A DNA stretch of 64,000 nt from Plutella xylostella (taxonomy: Eukaryota > Arthropoda > Insecta > Lepidoptera > Plutellidae): contig NC_064012.1 in assembly GCF_932276165.1 (NCBI RefSeq), forward strand, positions 5,835,501-5,899,500. Direction: 5' to 3'. Shown piece after piece: positions 46,401 through 54,953 of this stretch (the first letter of the stretch is position 1; each line of letters starts with the position of its first letter). Position numbers and translations under genes: made by a program. Under the pieces are notes generated by a model that saw nothing but the letters and a program-made list of their open reading frames with translations, did no database searches and had not been told where the DNA came from.

Positions 46401-48368
46401 CGAACATTACCAAATGACAATGACTTTTGTATTCACATGTGTATTGTATAATGGCAAAATTATGTTTAAATTAAGTCCATTTTCCATCCGTTATACAAAG
46501 AAAGGGTAAAAAACTGCTTTGCAATGAAGTGCGCAGTATCAAAGGGCGCATTCTTTGTTTTTCTACGAAACAGGTTCAAAATAAATTTCATAAATTGAAG
46601 AGGCTAATGAAAAATTCACTTTGAAATATTTCCCGGTATCTTTTGTAAAAGAAGCCGTTATAATGTTCTTCAACTTTTTATTGCTCTTAACGTGATCATA
46701 TTAAAATTTAAACTCAAGTTACAGATAAATACTTCGTAACCATTGATACACCCCAGCCAGCATTGTTTTATGATTCTGCCAAATAATATGTATTGAAATC
46801 CGATCGATTTACAATTTCTACGTAAGCGGTTGCGTAAACGGCCAAACTGGTTTCTTATACATATACTAGCACCTTTTATTACCAAAATATTAAATAAAGT
46901 AACGATTCTACTGTGGCCGTTTCAGCCGACAAATACTGCAGCTTGGTGGAGGCCGAGGGCGGCATCCGGCTGCTGAACGAGCTGCTGCTCCACGACGCGC
47001 CCTACCCCTGCATCAAGGCACTGGCTCGCAGGTAACACACATATACTTGCTATTAAAGAACAGTCTCGTTAGGTAACACACACACACACACCCAGCATTA
47101 AAAAACTGGCTCGCAGGTAACACACACACACTGAATCAACTCACTGGCTCCTCTTAGGGAACACATGTGTATTGTATACACATAAACACCCCCGGCATCA
47201 AGGAACTGGCTCGAAGGTAACACACACAAACACACTCTTAATCAACGCACTGGCTCTTAGGGAACACATTTATATTATATTGTATACACATAAACACACC
47301 CGGCTTCAAGGCACTGGCTCGCAGGTAACACACACACAAACACACTCTTATTCAACGTACTGGCTCTTAGGAAACACATGTATATTGTATACACATAAAC
47401 ACACCCGGCATCAAGGCACTGGCTCGAAGGTAACAAACACAAACACACTCTTAATCAACGTACTGGCTCTTAGAGAACACATGTATATTGTATACACATA
47501 AACACCCCCGGCATCAAGGAACTGGCTCGAAGGTAACACACACAAACACACTCTTAATCAACGTACTGGCTCTTAGGGAACACATGTATATTGTATACAC
47601 ATAAACACACCCGGCTTCAAGGCACTGGCTCGCAGGTAACACACACACACACAAACAAACTCTTAATCAACGTACTGGCTCTTAGGGAACACATGTATAT
47701 TGTATACACATAAACACACCCGGCTTCAAGGCACTGGCTCGGAGGTAACACACACATATCTTGAATCAAAGAACTGGCTCGTTAGGTAACACGCACACCC
47801 CGCATCAAGGCACTGGCGTGCAGGTAACACACACACACACACACACACACATCCTGCATCAAGGTACTGGCTTGCAGGTAACACAAACACACCCGGAATC
47901 AAAGAACTAGCCCGTTAGGTAACACACACACACACCCTGCATCAATGCACTGTCTCGCAGGTAACACACATATAACTGGAATCACACAACTGGCTAGTTA
48001 GGTAACACACACACAACCTGCATCATAGCACTGGCTCGCAGGTAACACTCACACACACATACACACACACCCCCACATCTTGAATCAAGGCACTGCACTT
48101 GTAGGTAACACATACCCTGCATCAAGATAGGTAACCCACATCCTGATGTCAACTATTTAGTATTGAAGAATCTAAATGGAAGTTATCCCACGAATTTATA
48201 AAATCTATAATTCTTCGATCTTTCTCGGTCTCTATACAGCTTTTCAACAACATTTACGAAATACGAATGTTGTTTCACAGGGTGATCAGCAACTGCGAGC
48301 GTCACCTAGCCCCCGCGGAGCCGGCCGCGCCGCCGCCCGATCCGGAGGTCCCCTGTATGGAGAATTAA
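24444..48368 (+). CDS. ZER1: Protein ZER1 homologue (CRL2 substrate receptor), 768 aa, 10 exons
   Basis: Coding exons are 24444-25454, 26241-26443, 29853-30024, 34606-34767, 40284-40445, 44098-44247, 45077-45231, 45745-45842, 46926-47031 and 48281-48368. Together they give 2307 nt (768 codons plus TAA) with all phases consistent. The product matches the ZYG11/ZER1 family end to end and is close to the recalled human ZER1 length of about 766. The N-terminal SPDSLFELCLDYIANNL is VHL-box-like and would contact Elongin C. An LRR region follows (about 80-330), then an armadillo-like region (about 340-755). Family knowledge: the protein is the receptor of a cullin-2/Elongin B/C ligase and binds N-terminal glycine degrons, including those exposed when N-myristoylation fails. 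The pocket signature WNxxD is present (W543, N544, D547), as is the later Asn in GLLGNVAEV (N588). The start is fixed by an in-frame TGA at 24420-24422. Long introns carry many mobile elements. Confidence 0.96.
26241..26443 (+). CDS. ZER1: ZER1 exon 2
   Basis: Acceptor cccactag, donor AG|gtaaca, phase 0 in and phase 2 out. Encodes ISGDANEDQILTAAVAYMG through the start of the armadillo region. Confidence 0.95.
26515..26826 (-). repeat. 3' LTR of the gag-protease element
   Basis: 312 bp, the same sequence as 28958-29269. The polypurine tract directly precedes it in the element's sense. Confidence 0.93.
26827..26838 (-). other. Polypurine tract
   Basis: AGAGGGGGAGGA on the minus strand, immediately before the 3' LTR. 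The ORF's stop codon (26837-26839) overlaps its first bases. Confidence 0.8.
26837..28894 (-). CDS. Gag-protease polyprotein of the LTR element, 685 aa
   Basis: An intact frame from ATG at 28894 to a TAG inside the polypurine tract. Residues 1-100 are a basic then Ala/Pro-rich linker. Residues about 140-310 are a capsid-like helical region (FDGAGRSADQLDAFIDAVQ, LLEGDAAVWWRG). A CCHC zinc knuckle lies at 389-402 (Cys389, Cys392, His397, Cys402). A retropepsin-like domain follows, with VLDTGATHS (Asp463) and a later TTLGRDA. The last about 120 residues look like the remains of the end of pol, placing an internal deletion between protease and the 3' end. The product should form particles and bind RNA but cannot copy or integrate DNA. 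The GC-rich opposite-strand frames are shadows. Confidence 0.88.
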   Translation of the reverse strand: MAPKRGRARRCNLDDDDDRSCTGETTVMTRPGAPPAPEARAPAAPTAVRGPPATPDAPYEHAARSPPAARATPAAAAATPDAPACVTAEQLSVLLDTIAKAAETNRVLLERMSSDPRTCTPPARRGPGAASPPARATASDHQTPPPGTFAKCTARFDGAGRSADQLDAFIDAVQVYKECANVSDEHALRGLPMLLEGDAAVWWRGVRASVAGWGAALQRLRAMYGTPLPAYKVFRAIFSSEQNEVRSDVYISRVRALLAQLPYELLEDTKLDIIYGLLSYHLRKRIPREGAASVDELIVKCRAVEEASREVRSSNQFNPSNITHSNVNPSTATHNCFNPPSAAPCINVNNPSVGHNRLTDRPTYLPVHNIPTPSSSSGPNGATRVRPRCAYCRRLGHHVDYCRTKERESVESTPGNPPLSPRGHAVNSGGEHEFLTAEIQGKYDPRPLVNIKVGGALGAAVLDTGATHSIASSMLYDIMCKRGVKFEDTFHTVYLADGSRQLKRTLVGATQVSIEGRSFQVSFLVFPESNTRTTLGRDAIVTAGIVLNLAHGVWTFGDAPSRQYKFETAVRLRTTTGHIRPGIKVGTHPPKILHHRQTPTWFRRVIPNHASDARPHTNPVRKHDPRVRLYHDLRPVLVQGEACHKRPCRPPNRPTVKDLEDDDPFRGRTRAAQYATPNARALGSD
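28944..28954 (-). other. Primer binding site, tRNA-Lys type
   Basis: Read on the minus strand, TGGCGCCCAAC lies 3 nt after the 5' LTR. This matches the 3' end of tRNA-Lys as used by gypsy-type elements. Confidence 0.8.
28958..29269 (-). repeat. 5' LTR of the gag-protease element
   Basis: 312 bp. Read on the minus strand it begins TGTAATATCAC and ends CTTTCTCA. It matches the other LTR base for base by eye. It is GC-rich in the middle and would carry the element's promoter. Confidence 0.93.
29853..30024 (+). CDS. ZER1: ZER1 exon 3
   Basis: Acceptor gtttgcag, donor gtgagt. Completes the Ser codon of SGSATLFYIV and ends at CQFKIPTDV. The intron before it contains the LTR element. Confidence 0.95.
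30815..30960 (+). mobile_element. tRNA-headed SINE fragment
   Basis: A-box-like 'ttggtgtaacggataagg' and B-box-like 'ggtttcaattcctgac' are followed by a 'gaaccaatgaatgtcccgc' body, in ZER1 intron 3. Stems are degraded, so it is not a working tRNA gene. Confidence 0.55.
32157..32199. repeat. Perfect 18-bp hairpin
   Basis: Arms 32157-32174 and 32182-32199 are perfectly complementary (TGAAAGTTTCCTTATTAG), with a 7-nt loop. Lies in ZER1 intron 3. Confidence 0.85.
32640..32830 (-). repeat. RTE-like tail, reverse orientation
   Basis: Reverse complement of the same word set as 1312-1473: 'ccgattttaacgaaatttgg', then 'ctatttttatcgcgg' and 'aaggcgaagctcgcgg'. A degraded copy. Confidence 0.5.
32843..33230 (-). 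mobile_element. SINE with tRNA-derived head and 11 bp target duplication
   Basis: 388 bp bounded by the direct repeat ATTTATATTTA at 32832-32842 and 33231-33241. Read on the minus strand it starts with a tRNA-like head (33222-33155: 'tctgtggtctagttg' then 'gggttcgattcccggg', a strong B box). It ends in a body containing 'ggccgccgtggtcgaaattc' and a short TAATAATG-type tail. Pol III promoter boxes and the target duplication define it as a fairly well kept SINE. Confidence 0.85.
33487..33905. mobile_element. 419 bp inverted-repeat element (GGCGG...CCGCC)
   Basis: The ends share GGCGG, a short variable stretch and ACGGTTCATT as inverted copies. The interior repeats 'tcattcg' and 'actcgagtgaa' words. 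Present only in copy A of the exon 4 duplication. Confidence 0.65.
33912..34098. mobile_element. MITE family GGCTGTGTCCGC, copy 1
   Basis: Terminal inverted repeats: left 'ggctgtgaccgcatagcgat', right the complement of 'ggctgtgtccgcacagcgat'. Related copies at 40568-40747 and 45993-46109. Present only in copy A of the duplication. Confidence 0.75.
34142..34180 (+). pseudogene. Truncated second copy of ZER1 exon 4
   Basis: After the acceptor ttctag, 39 nt match the start of real exon 4 with 7 differences and read LLECELVALILLN against LFEYERVVLILLN. There is no donor, and the copy breaks at the junction with copy B. Splicing to this acceptor would disrupt ZER1. Confidence 0.8.
34356..34527. 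mobile_element. 172 bp MITE (GTGGGT...ACCCAC)
   Basis: Left GTGGGTACTGACCAACGTTA and the complement of the right end, GTGGGTGTTGACTAACGTTA, are inverted copies. It interrupts copy B of the duplication and is absent at the matching place in copy A. Confidence 0.75.
34606..34767 (+). CDS. ZER1: ZER1 exon 4
   Basis: Acceptor tgttccag, donor gtgagt. 54 codons, phase 0 at both ends. Encodes LFEYERVVLILLNGVADV to FLGDHGAIG. Its first 39 nt and its acceptor also exist as a degraded copy at 34142-34180. Confidence 0.95.
35945..36093. mobile_element. MITE, copy 2 (TGCCAATTTCTCCATAG ends)
   Basis: Reverse-sense relative of 20465-20609. Its right end GGAGAAATTGGCA and left 'aatttctccatagtcggtta' are inverted copies. 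Lies in ZER1 intron 4. Confidence 0.72.
36581..36810. repeat. Two-copy tandem repeat, about 100-128 bp units
   Basis: Units 36581-36708 and 36712-36810 share 'aactatct', 'ccttagaagc', 'actctagaattgataaat' and 'tctaatataattgtat'. They precede an exon-like ATG at 36917, so this could be promoter or 5' sequence of a nested gene, or part of an unrecognised element. Confidence 0.65.
36917..36949 (+). CDS. Candidate first coding exon of a nested gene
   Basis: ATG, 11 codons (MKPHGGHSALS), then a strong donor gtgagt, phase 0. GC-rich against AT-rich surroundings. It could pair with the phase-0 exon at 42383. No family likeness; speculative. Confidence 0.2.
37431..38216. mobile_element. Mariner derivative with two inverted 3' ends
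   Basis: The ends are inverted copies (left 'tctgtgtaaaaagtatcgg', right its complement with few changes). The right part, plus strand, reads a mariner transposase C-terminus: DDWIIRWRMCIVSEGAYFEG to NLDE and stop at 38161. The longer left part, minus strand, has decayed mariner catalytic-region wording (HRDNAPSH, then a FLAK-like and HPPY stretch) leading into the same C-terminus at the left end. Both termini are therefore transposase 3' ends, and the 5' half is missing. Inactive. Confidence 0.75.
38934..39993. mobile_element. 1.06 kb foldback element with TA target site
   Basis: TACAGGGTTATTGGTAAGTA at the left and its complement at the right continue as long inverted arms (about 480 bp each) around a short centre near 39420-39530. 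TA dinucleotides flank both ends, as in Tc1/mariner-type insertion. AT-rich and noncoding. Confidence 0.82.
40284..40445 (+). CDS. ZER1: ZER1 exon 5 (degron pocket)
   Basis: Acceptor gttttccag, donor gtaaag. 54 codons, phase 0 at both ends. Carries AWSTMWNVTDETPQNC, which holds the W, N and D of the glycine-degron pocket. Confidence 0.96.
40568..40747. mobile_element. MITE family GGCTGTGTCCGC, copy 2
   Basis: 180 bp, ends GGCTGTGTCCGCACACCGAT and complement, flanked on both sides by TTATAA (40562-40567 and 40748-40753), a candidate target site. Lies in ZER1 intron 5. Confidence 0.8.
40763..40977. mobile_element. 215 bp MITE (AAGGTGTGACCAAACA ends)
   Basis: Left AAGGTGTGACCAAACAGC and the complement of the right end, AAGACGTGACCAAACATAGC, are inverted copies, with CGCGGCATTC in both subterminal regions. 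GC-rich interior. Confidence 0.7.
40979..41128. mobile_element. 150 bp MITE (AAGCC...GTCCACC ends)
   Basis: Left AAGCCTAGCGTCCACC and right complement AAGCCGAACGTCCACC. It starts within two bases of the previous MITE's end. Confidence 0.65.
42383..42640 (+). CDS. Candidate nested coding exon, 85-residue basic frame
   Basis: Starts right after a good acceptor (ctgcgtttgttcgtag) with ATG in phase 0. Arg-rich first half (MTRPRAVRRRLSV, then VQRRRRPRQKQHR), then a neutral and acidic end (VVDDDDPLYVLHK) and TAA. Third-codon GC is higher than in flanking intron. An AATAAA at 43276-43281 could end its transcript. It lies in ZER1 intron 5, same strand, so it may be the last exon of a nested gene or an alternative ZER1 end (exon 5 also ends in phase 0). 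I do not recognise the family. Confidence 0.3.
   Translation: MTRPRAVRRRLSVNRQLWGWQHHYCRHRFRGVQRRRRPRQKQHRVSPETGRVTRVTNLSSVPSIDVTVRTNGVVDDDDPLYVLHK
42852..42872. repeat. AAATTC short tandem run
   Basis: Hexamer run of the type that ends several moth retroelements; about 3.5 units. Confidence 0.6.
43686..43715. repeat. 30-nt palindrome
   Basis: GTTGGTCCTTGTCA and its complement are separated by two bases. Confidence 0.85.
44098..44247 (+). CDS. ZER1: ZER1 exon 6
   Basis: Acceptor attccgcag, donor gtaatg. 50 codons, phase 0 at both ends. Encodes NMMGLLGNVAEVQELRPQLM, containing the second pocket Asn. Confidence 0.96.
45077..45231 (+). CDS. ZER1: ZER1 exon 7
   Basis: Acceptor tcaccag, donor AG|gtgacg, phase 0 in and phase 2 out. 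Encodes VSYNAAGVLAHMASDGPEAW to RNINYR. Confidence 0.95.
45745..45842 (+). CDS. ZER1: ZER1 exon 8
   Basis: Acceptor catttcag, donor C|gttagt, phase 2 in and phase 1 out. Encodes SFEPILSLL and QHWAVWALANLTTVY. Confidence 0.94.
45993..46109. mobile_element. MITE family GGCTGTGTCCGC, copy 3 (truncated)
   Basis: Left half of the 33912/40568 family ('ggctgtatccgcacagcgat' onward to 'aatcgcgtatcggtgggt'). The right terminal repeat is missing. Lies in ZER1 intron 8. Confidence 0.7.
46926..47031 (+). CDS. ZER1: ZER1 exon 9
   Basis: Acceptor cgtttcag, donor GCAG|gtaaca, phase 1 in and phase 2 out. Encodes PDKYCSLVEAEGGIRLLNEL to KALAR. Its last about 20 nt, with the donor, are the founder unit of the tandem array that fills the next intron. 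Reading across the donor meets TAA at once. Confidence 0.95.
47010..48137 (+). repeat. Minisatellite built from the exon 9 splice donor
   Basis: The end of ZER1 exon 9 (catcaaggcactggctcg then cag|gtaacacaca) is repeated through most of intron 9. 17 further AGGTAAC sites lie between 47071 and 48135. Seven carry the same CAG|GTAACA core as the real donor. In 47130-47740 a longer unit of about 118 bp ('actggctcttagggaacaca' then 'tgtatattgtatacacataa') is superimposed. AC runs separate the units. Confidence 0.93.
48281..48368 (+). CDS. ZER1: ZER1 exon 10 (C-terminus and stop)
   Basis: The acceptor tttcacag and a phase-2 entry give VISNCERHLAPAEP, a Pro-rich stretch and the terminal PCMEN before TAA at 48366-48368. 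VISNCERH matches the family's final helix; the Pro-rich tail is lineage-specific. No AATAAA is seen close downstream; one occurs only near 51553. Confidence 0.92.
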
Positions 48369-51300
48369 CTAAGAATCTTCTTCGAGGACATCCTTCCTCG
48401 GATCGAATAACACGCCAGGTGGGCCAGGGACCACTGGGTGACCGTAGGCCTCGTCATCATCATGTTCCAGTTCTCTCTCCTCACATATAAAGTGTATGAA
48501 CCCTCATTCACACAGGAATATGACGATCGATGGGATTAAATCGTCGACAGGAGCGACGGGCCCTGGGAAACCGTCGCAAGAGTATCGTTTTTCACCGGGA
48601 AGTATTAACCAATCACATCCGTCTTCGGAATATGAATTCTTCGCTGAATTTTAATGCTGGCTGGATGGAAATGGGTTATTAGTTTTCGGATCCAGAGGAA
48701 CTGATTTAAAGAGTGGACTTTTGTTTCGTTACGAATGTAACTTGGTGTTGGTGAACGGTAGTGGAGTGGCTTAGGCACGCGGATGTAAGATAGTTTTAAA
48801 TTATAAATAGATATATTATTAATAGGGTAATTTTATGGTTAAAGAGAGATTTCACTCACATAGATTATTAGAGTAAGTATATTTATTATTTACATTTCAT
48901 TTGCGAGGCGGCTTTGTTGATTGTATTTCAAAAATGGGATGTATTTTTTAACTATAGCGCTAACCTAAAGCTAGAAAAATTTCGGTCATAGGCCCCAACC
49001 CCAATTTAACAAAAGAATTGGACCTAAACATGATAGGTTAAGAATTGGTCCTTGACACATATCTATCTTTGTGAAGACGGCTGTCTCTTCTTTATAAATA
49101 TCAACACTTTTAACTGTCCAAGCCTCAATGTGTTCCATAGCTGCTCACCTTTTAATGGCATAAAGAGTCAGAAAGTAATCGATTGCTCTGTAATCTTTTG
49201 ATTCCATACACATTTTCTTTTTCGAATCTTGCTTAGGTAAATAGGTTGAACTGTTATAGATTTTAATTAAATATATTTAAGGATTGTTTGCTCCTCTTGT
49301 CTTCTTAGGTGTTTTATATTGAGTTTTGCTTCATACATTTATAAGTATTACTCAGTACATTTTATTTGTCGATAACTAAAATTAAGAGCTACATTTACAA
49401 ATTAATTATACCTCTCATTACTTTAAGTATATGTTTATATTTACTCCCTGATTTAGATTTTTATTTATGTATATCAACTTGAAAATGTCGTTGTTTTAAC
49501 AACGAATCTATTTAGGTAATAGCTTTAATGTCATAAATTATATGAAATTACATATTGATTCAACATATTCGGTACGGTTGTGTGTAGTGAACTAGGTGCT
49601 CATGTATTTTTGTTCATAATTAGGTAAGTACATTGTCAACAGATACCTACTATTTAATTATAATAATTTACAGTTAGAATATATAGCAGAAAAAATGTAA
49701 ATATATACAAATATAACTAAATATAAATCTATATTTGACAAATCAAATCAAAAACTACCCAAGTACCCTCCAAAATACATAAGAACTAAAATATTTGAGC
49801 ACCTCGTTTTATAATGTGTTGCTATTTTATGAAACAAATCTAGTTGGAATGGACTATTACAACAAATGTACGTGTAGAGTTTATGCAATATAAAACGTGT
49901 AAATTTGACAGTGAATTTGCATGATTATAGTTTTAACGCAACGTTTAGCATAAACGAACTAATCGAACACGTATTTTAAGCGTAAGAAATCTTAATTAAG
50001 CCAATAGTGATGCAGACCATGTCACAGTCGGATTACTGAGGAATGTTTATTTGGGAAACCTAGATTTTAGTAGGTAATTATAAGTCACGCAGATATAGCA
50101 ACAATATGATAGAAATGGCGGAATTATCAGTGATTGATGATTGAGAGAGCGTTATATGAACTATTTGCATGATGTTTATTCTTAGGCATTATTCCACCAT
50201 TGTGCGTCAAATACTATGCATCAAATTGACACTCGTATACTAACCAGGATCTGTCATTTCCTTGCGATGGTGAATCCGCAATCAATTTGACACATCCCGT
50301 AAGTTTTACAGCTATAGCTATCAGCAATAGCAGGAAAATGAGCATATAAATGGATTAGCACAAAAAGTTTAAACCAGATGTTTGAAAGATGTGTATAATG
50401 TATTGGACAGCTTTATCAATATGTTTAACGTCTGTGTATTTTTTGTGGTAAGACCGTACTCAGTAGTACTCAGGTTATGTAACATCTATTTGCCATTTGA
50501 TTGTAATTTGTTTGACATTTTTATTTTACTTGTTATACATATTATAAATAATGGGCGATTAGACAATCAGCTCAGATTTGATATTCGGCCAACTGAGCGA
50601 ACGAATCTGGCGTAAACGTATTTACTATAGTTTAGAAATCGATTAGATGTGAATATATGGATAGTAACAATTGGTGTGCGGTTACAAGTACCTACCATGA
50701 GATTTCAAGTGATTTGGACTTATTAAAATATACAAGTGGCATGTGTTGGGTGCTTATGGCATACCTCTCTCTCAAGTGATGCATGAATACATTTCTGAGG
50801 AAAAGAGGATAGTGACGGGTCTTAGGATGTTTAATGGGAATTTAGATGATTGGTTTTATGGGTCTCGCGTTATGGTGGCATTGATTGCGTGAAACATAAT
50901 ATATTATAACCATATTATTATAATTAGGTCTTAAACCAGAATATTTATTGTTGTTCAATGTTTACTTAATGTACCTATTTACTTACCTAATAAGGGTTAA
51001 AGTCGGAATTTGATGTTTTATAGAATAGTGTACTTTGACTAAGATCCAGGTATCTTTGGCTAGAAAGATAAATTCATATGACATTCGAGAATATCATGAA
51101 AGTTTTAAGTTCATAGGGAGTTTTTTGACAGCTCTTTAAAACAATCACGTTTTGGATTGAATGAACGGGACTAAAGTATGCGACATACTTCTACTATAGC
51201 CATCATAACGCCATATTTTTTAATGAGCTGTCTGATAACTTCATATTTAAAGTACTTTTTTATAAAACGTTAATCTCATACTATAACCCTCAATATTTGT

Positions 51301-54300
51301 TGTGAGCCTATTACATTGTATGCTATTTGTAACTATATGTTCCAATATTAATACTGACAGTTTTTTCATGCTTTAAAGGTGCCTGCCAAGAGTACATACT
51401 CTTGGGCTCTTGGGTTGGGTAGGCGATACCGACTATGTTCAAATATATCGATCAACCAAGATTAGGTTAAGCCGGCTCAGACACCTTTATAGCACAAATT
51501 CTGCTTCAGTTTTGAATTTGTAAGTATGTATATGTAAAGCTCGTGTTTCAAAATAAAAGAGAACATTCGCTCTCTAAAAGCATAATTATCTTATTTAATT
51601 AGAATGTAATATCTATCGACATCCCCACTAAGCGTCCAACGTATTCAATCTACTTTATAATGAGAACGTGCTGAGTGTGTGTTTTAAATCGTTAACGTCA
51701 AATACTAATGCGACTTTTCTAGTGCGCTAGTGGCGCCTCTAGCGGAAACTATTGTAAATGTGAAACAGACTGCAGAAAAAGTAGGATATGCAATTGACAG
51801 ATGAAAACTCAAACATTTTCGTTAAAGTGTAAATTCACACTCAGCATGCTATAATTCTACTAATAAGTGTATATCAATACTGAACCTAAGATTATAATTG
51901 CTAATGGTAATGGTAATAGAAATTTTAACTGAATTTCATACATTAGTTAGCTTGTGGTGCAAGGTTCTCCGCTCTGTCACCTCCATACGACCATTAAAGA
52001 TACTATAGTGTTGCAAAAGTGGTATAACAGGAAGCCGAATGATGGGGATGACTCATGGGCTTATTCCTAAACCACTTTTATACCTATTACAATTTTTTAA
52101 ATTTCTTGTAATATAACCTAAATTATTTAATAGCTAGAAAAAAAATACTTATTATTCCTATGTGAACAACAGGTCAACCGTAATCCATATTAATAATAAC
52201 TAAAGTTGTTGTCGGTGTGAACTACAAAGGGTGTCAACCCTTTGGCAAGAAATTTTCCAAAGCCATTTTAATGTGATATTCAAGACAAGTTCAAGAGCTT
52301 ATTAATCAACTTACTTATGATTGAAATTATGTAAAAACATTGTATGTTTGTAGCGATTTCATTTACCACTTAACTGATGCAGGACATAATTAGGAACTAG
52401 TAGTAAGCCCTTTCTTTCATAAAATTATGACGCATCAAATCAAAATTGTAAATGTTTTGTTAATTCTTATTTATTGATCTAGATTCTGAAGGCACAATGA
52501 TAAACGCAACGTATTATGGCATAGAATAATGCCCATCATATTATATGGAAAAAAAAAGTTTTTTTTTGCTTATGTTTTCTTATTAATAAAAAAAACCGCA
52601 TAATGTTATATCTCAGTTTGATTAACATAAACTTAACGAGTGTAAACCATTACAGATCTATCATTAGTTTATCGTAATTCTTCATACAGGGTTGATCTAC
52701 TTCATTTTCATTTACAAAACCAACTTTGCCTAAGTTTTCTTTTAAATCATGTTAAGATAAAAATTAAGGATATTGGTGTTTCACATAATATAGATATTAT
52801 ATAATATGCATGTATCGTACCGTTAATGTAATTGACGTTGTAGGTAGTTTTGTCTCAAAATTAAATTCACATCGTAAAATTTAAAGTGTTGCTACTTTCA
52901 AAGAGTTCAAAATTATAAAAAGGAAATGTTTTATTTTTCCATATCTTGCTTTTTGTTTGTAGTTATGTACATTTTTCCTTGAGATACAATTTGTAAAATA
53001 GTTATAAGTTGGAAGTACCTATATTGTTTTATTTATCTTTAGTTATTGTATGTTTTGAACTTCAACTTATTATGCTGTTAAGAAACGTTATTTTTGTTAT
53101 TTTTAGGTACTTAAAATGGATTTATAGAAATAAAAGTTCGACTAATATTAGTCTATAGATTTGTTACTTCTAGAAAATTCTATCCTTAACTGTCTTGTAT
53201 TTTAGTACTTATATTTGTTATTATGAGTAAAATCGATTAACTTCAATTAATGTTGTTTGTGTTGTCGGTACTTAATTAACTTGGATCATATTGGGCACAT
53301 AGGTATACTATACCCTATCTATACAAATACAAGGTACCCACAAAAGTTATAGGGCATTACTTACTTACTCCGCTAGCTCAGCGACCCGAAGTGGATCTTG
53401 GCCTCAGACACAAGAAGTCGCCATTGGTCTCTATCCTGCGCAGTCTCTCTCCAGTAGGGCATTAGGTATATATTATAATGTTTATTAATATCATAATATG
53501 ATATTCCGAAAAATGTTGTTAAACGCATTGAAAAATTGTTTTTTCTTCTTTACTTCGAATATAGCATTTTAAAGCTAGACCCAAGTTTATAAGCATTTAT
53601 GTGTATTCTAGTATTATTGATCTTGATCGATATTTTTAACCTGGGTTTTGCAGAGATATTATATTGTTTGACTGGCGTACGTGTGCTACCAATGTGGATA
53701 GCTAGGTGACAGGACATTCAGGATGATTTATAAAGAAAACTCATCATTTTGTGTTAACAACAAAGTATCATTTATTTTTAAAACTTCTCATTCGTAACGT
53801 TTTAATAACATATTCACAAATCTAAACAAAAATAATATCAACTCATACCAGTTGAAAGGCCATACTGCCATCGATTATACACGGTTAACATAACATTTAA
53901 TATAGATACCTATCTTATTCGAATGTGCGTTACACTTTTATATTTGCTATCGGAATTGTAGGTATAACTGTGGATTATATTCCTAATCTAGACACTTCAT
54001 TAGAGGCAATACGTTAGTATCAAAGGCAATCTACATACCAACTATCAATCTTTACAGACGTCCCAAGTGGGGCGTGCTATGTTCATTCTAGCATGGTGAC
54101 TGTGCTCTAGCTTCCCAGATATATCTACGAATATCTCCATTGTATGTAGTAGGTTAGGTATAATATAATTTAAATCTATTATTTATGCATGCTATTTTGG
54201 TACATAGCTAAACTACATTTATAAATAAAGTGAAATATTTGTATAGAATTAATACATTGAATATAGATATGTACGACAATTAACAGTTAATTTCTAAATA

Positions 54301-54804
54301 TCACATAATATAATCGTAAAAGTATATTCTATTATATTAAAATGTATAATTAGTTTATGTGGTCCTTTATAAACTCACTACCTGCTATCACGTGTAAGTG
54401 CCGCTTTGTTTGGTTAAATCTACGTACGCGCATCGGCAACGGAATTGTAAAATAATCTAAAACTTGAAAGGCACATATTATTCTGAATCTACTTAGTTGC
54501 GATTGCGAACCTAATCATAAGTTTTAAGCGTGCGTTATGTGGTTGACCGATTCATATGACACCACTACGTCTCCGGAAACGGTTCATTATCATTCATCAT
54601 ACTGTATTGGATCAGCCTCGTGACACCGATCGATCAAAGGCGACATCTTGACGTAATTCGGTGCAACTTTACGGTGTTCATTTCACATTCTTCGCGATCC
54701 TTTGTCTATGTCCCCGTGATCCGTAGCGATGCTTAGTTATGAGCCGGCGTGTGTCCGGGCTAGGAGGCGGGCAGGTCACGTGACTCGGCCGGCGAGTCGG
54801 CGTG
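48369..54804. other. Region between the converging ZER1 and glutamine synthetase genes
   Basis: AT-rich with no credible coding frame. The start and end are presumably 3' UTRs of the two genes. A TTTATT at 53771-53776 (AATAAA on the minus strand) is a candidate poly(A) signal for glutamine synthetase. A moth repeat fragment sits at 53378-53462 ('agaagtcgccattggtctct'). Confidence 0.5.
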
Positions 54805-54953
54805 CTATTCGTTGAGGATGCACGTGCGCATGAGAGCGTTGCAGACGGCGTACGGGTCGCAGTTGGACGCCGGCCGCCGGTCCTCCAGGTAGCCCTTCTT
54901 CTCCTCCGCCACGGCGCGGGGGATGCGGATGCTGCTGCCACGGCTCGCCACTC
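54805..54953 (-). CDS. Gs2: Glutamine synthetase coding exon 7 (stop)
   Basis: Acceptor gaccctcag. Encodes GVASRGSSIRIPRAVAEEK, then NCDPYAVCNALMRTCILNE and TAG. Confidence 0.96.

Noticed and set aside
47010..48137. Possible CRISPR-like array or repeat-coded protein (open frame 47172-47501)
   Set aside because: Units vary in length and sequence, have no unique spacers, and derive from the neighbouring exon and AC runs. It is a eukaryotic minisatellite.
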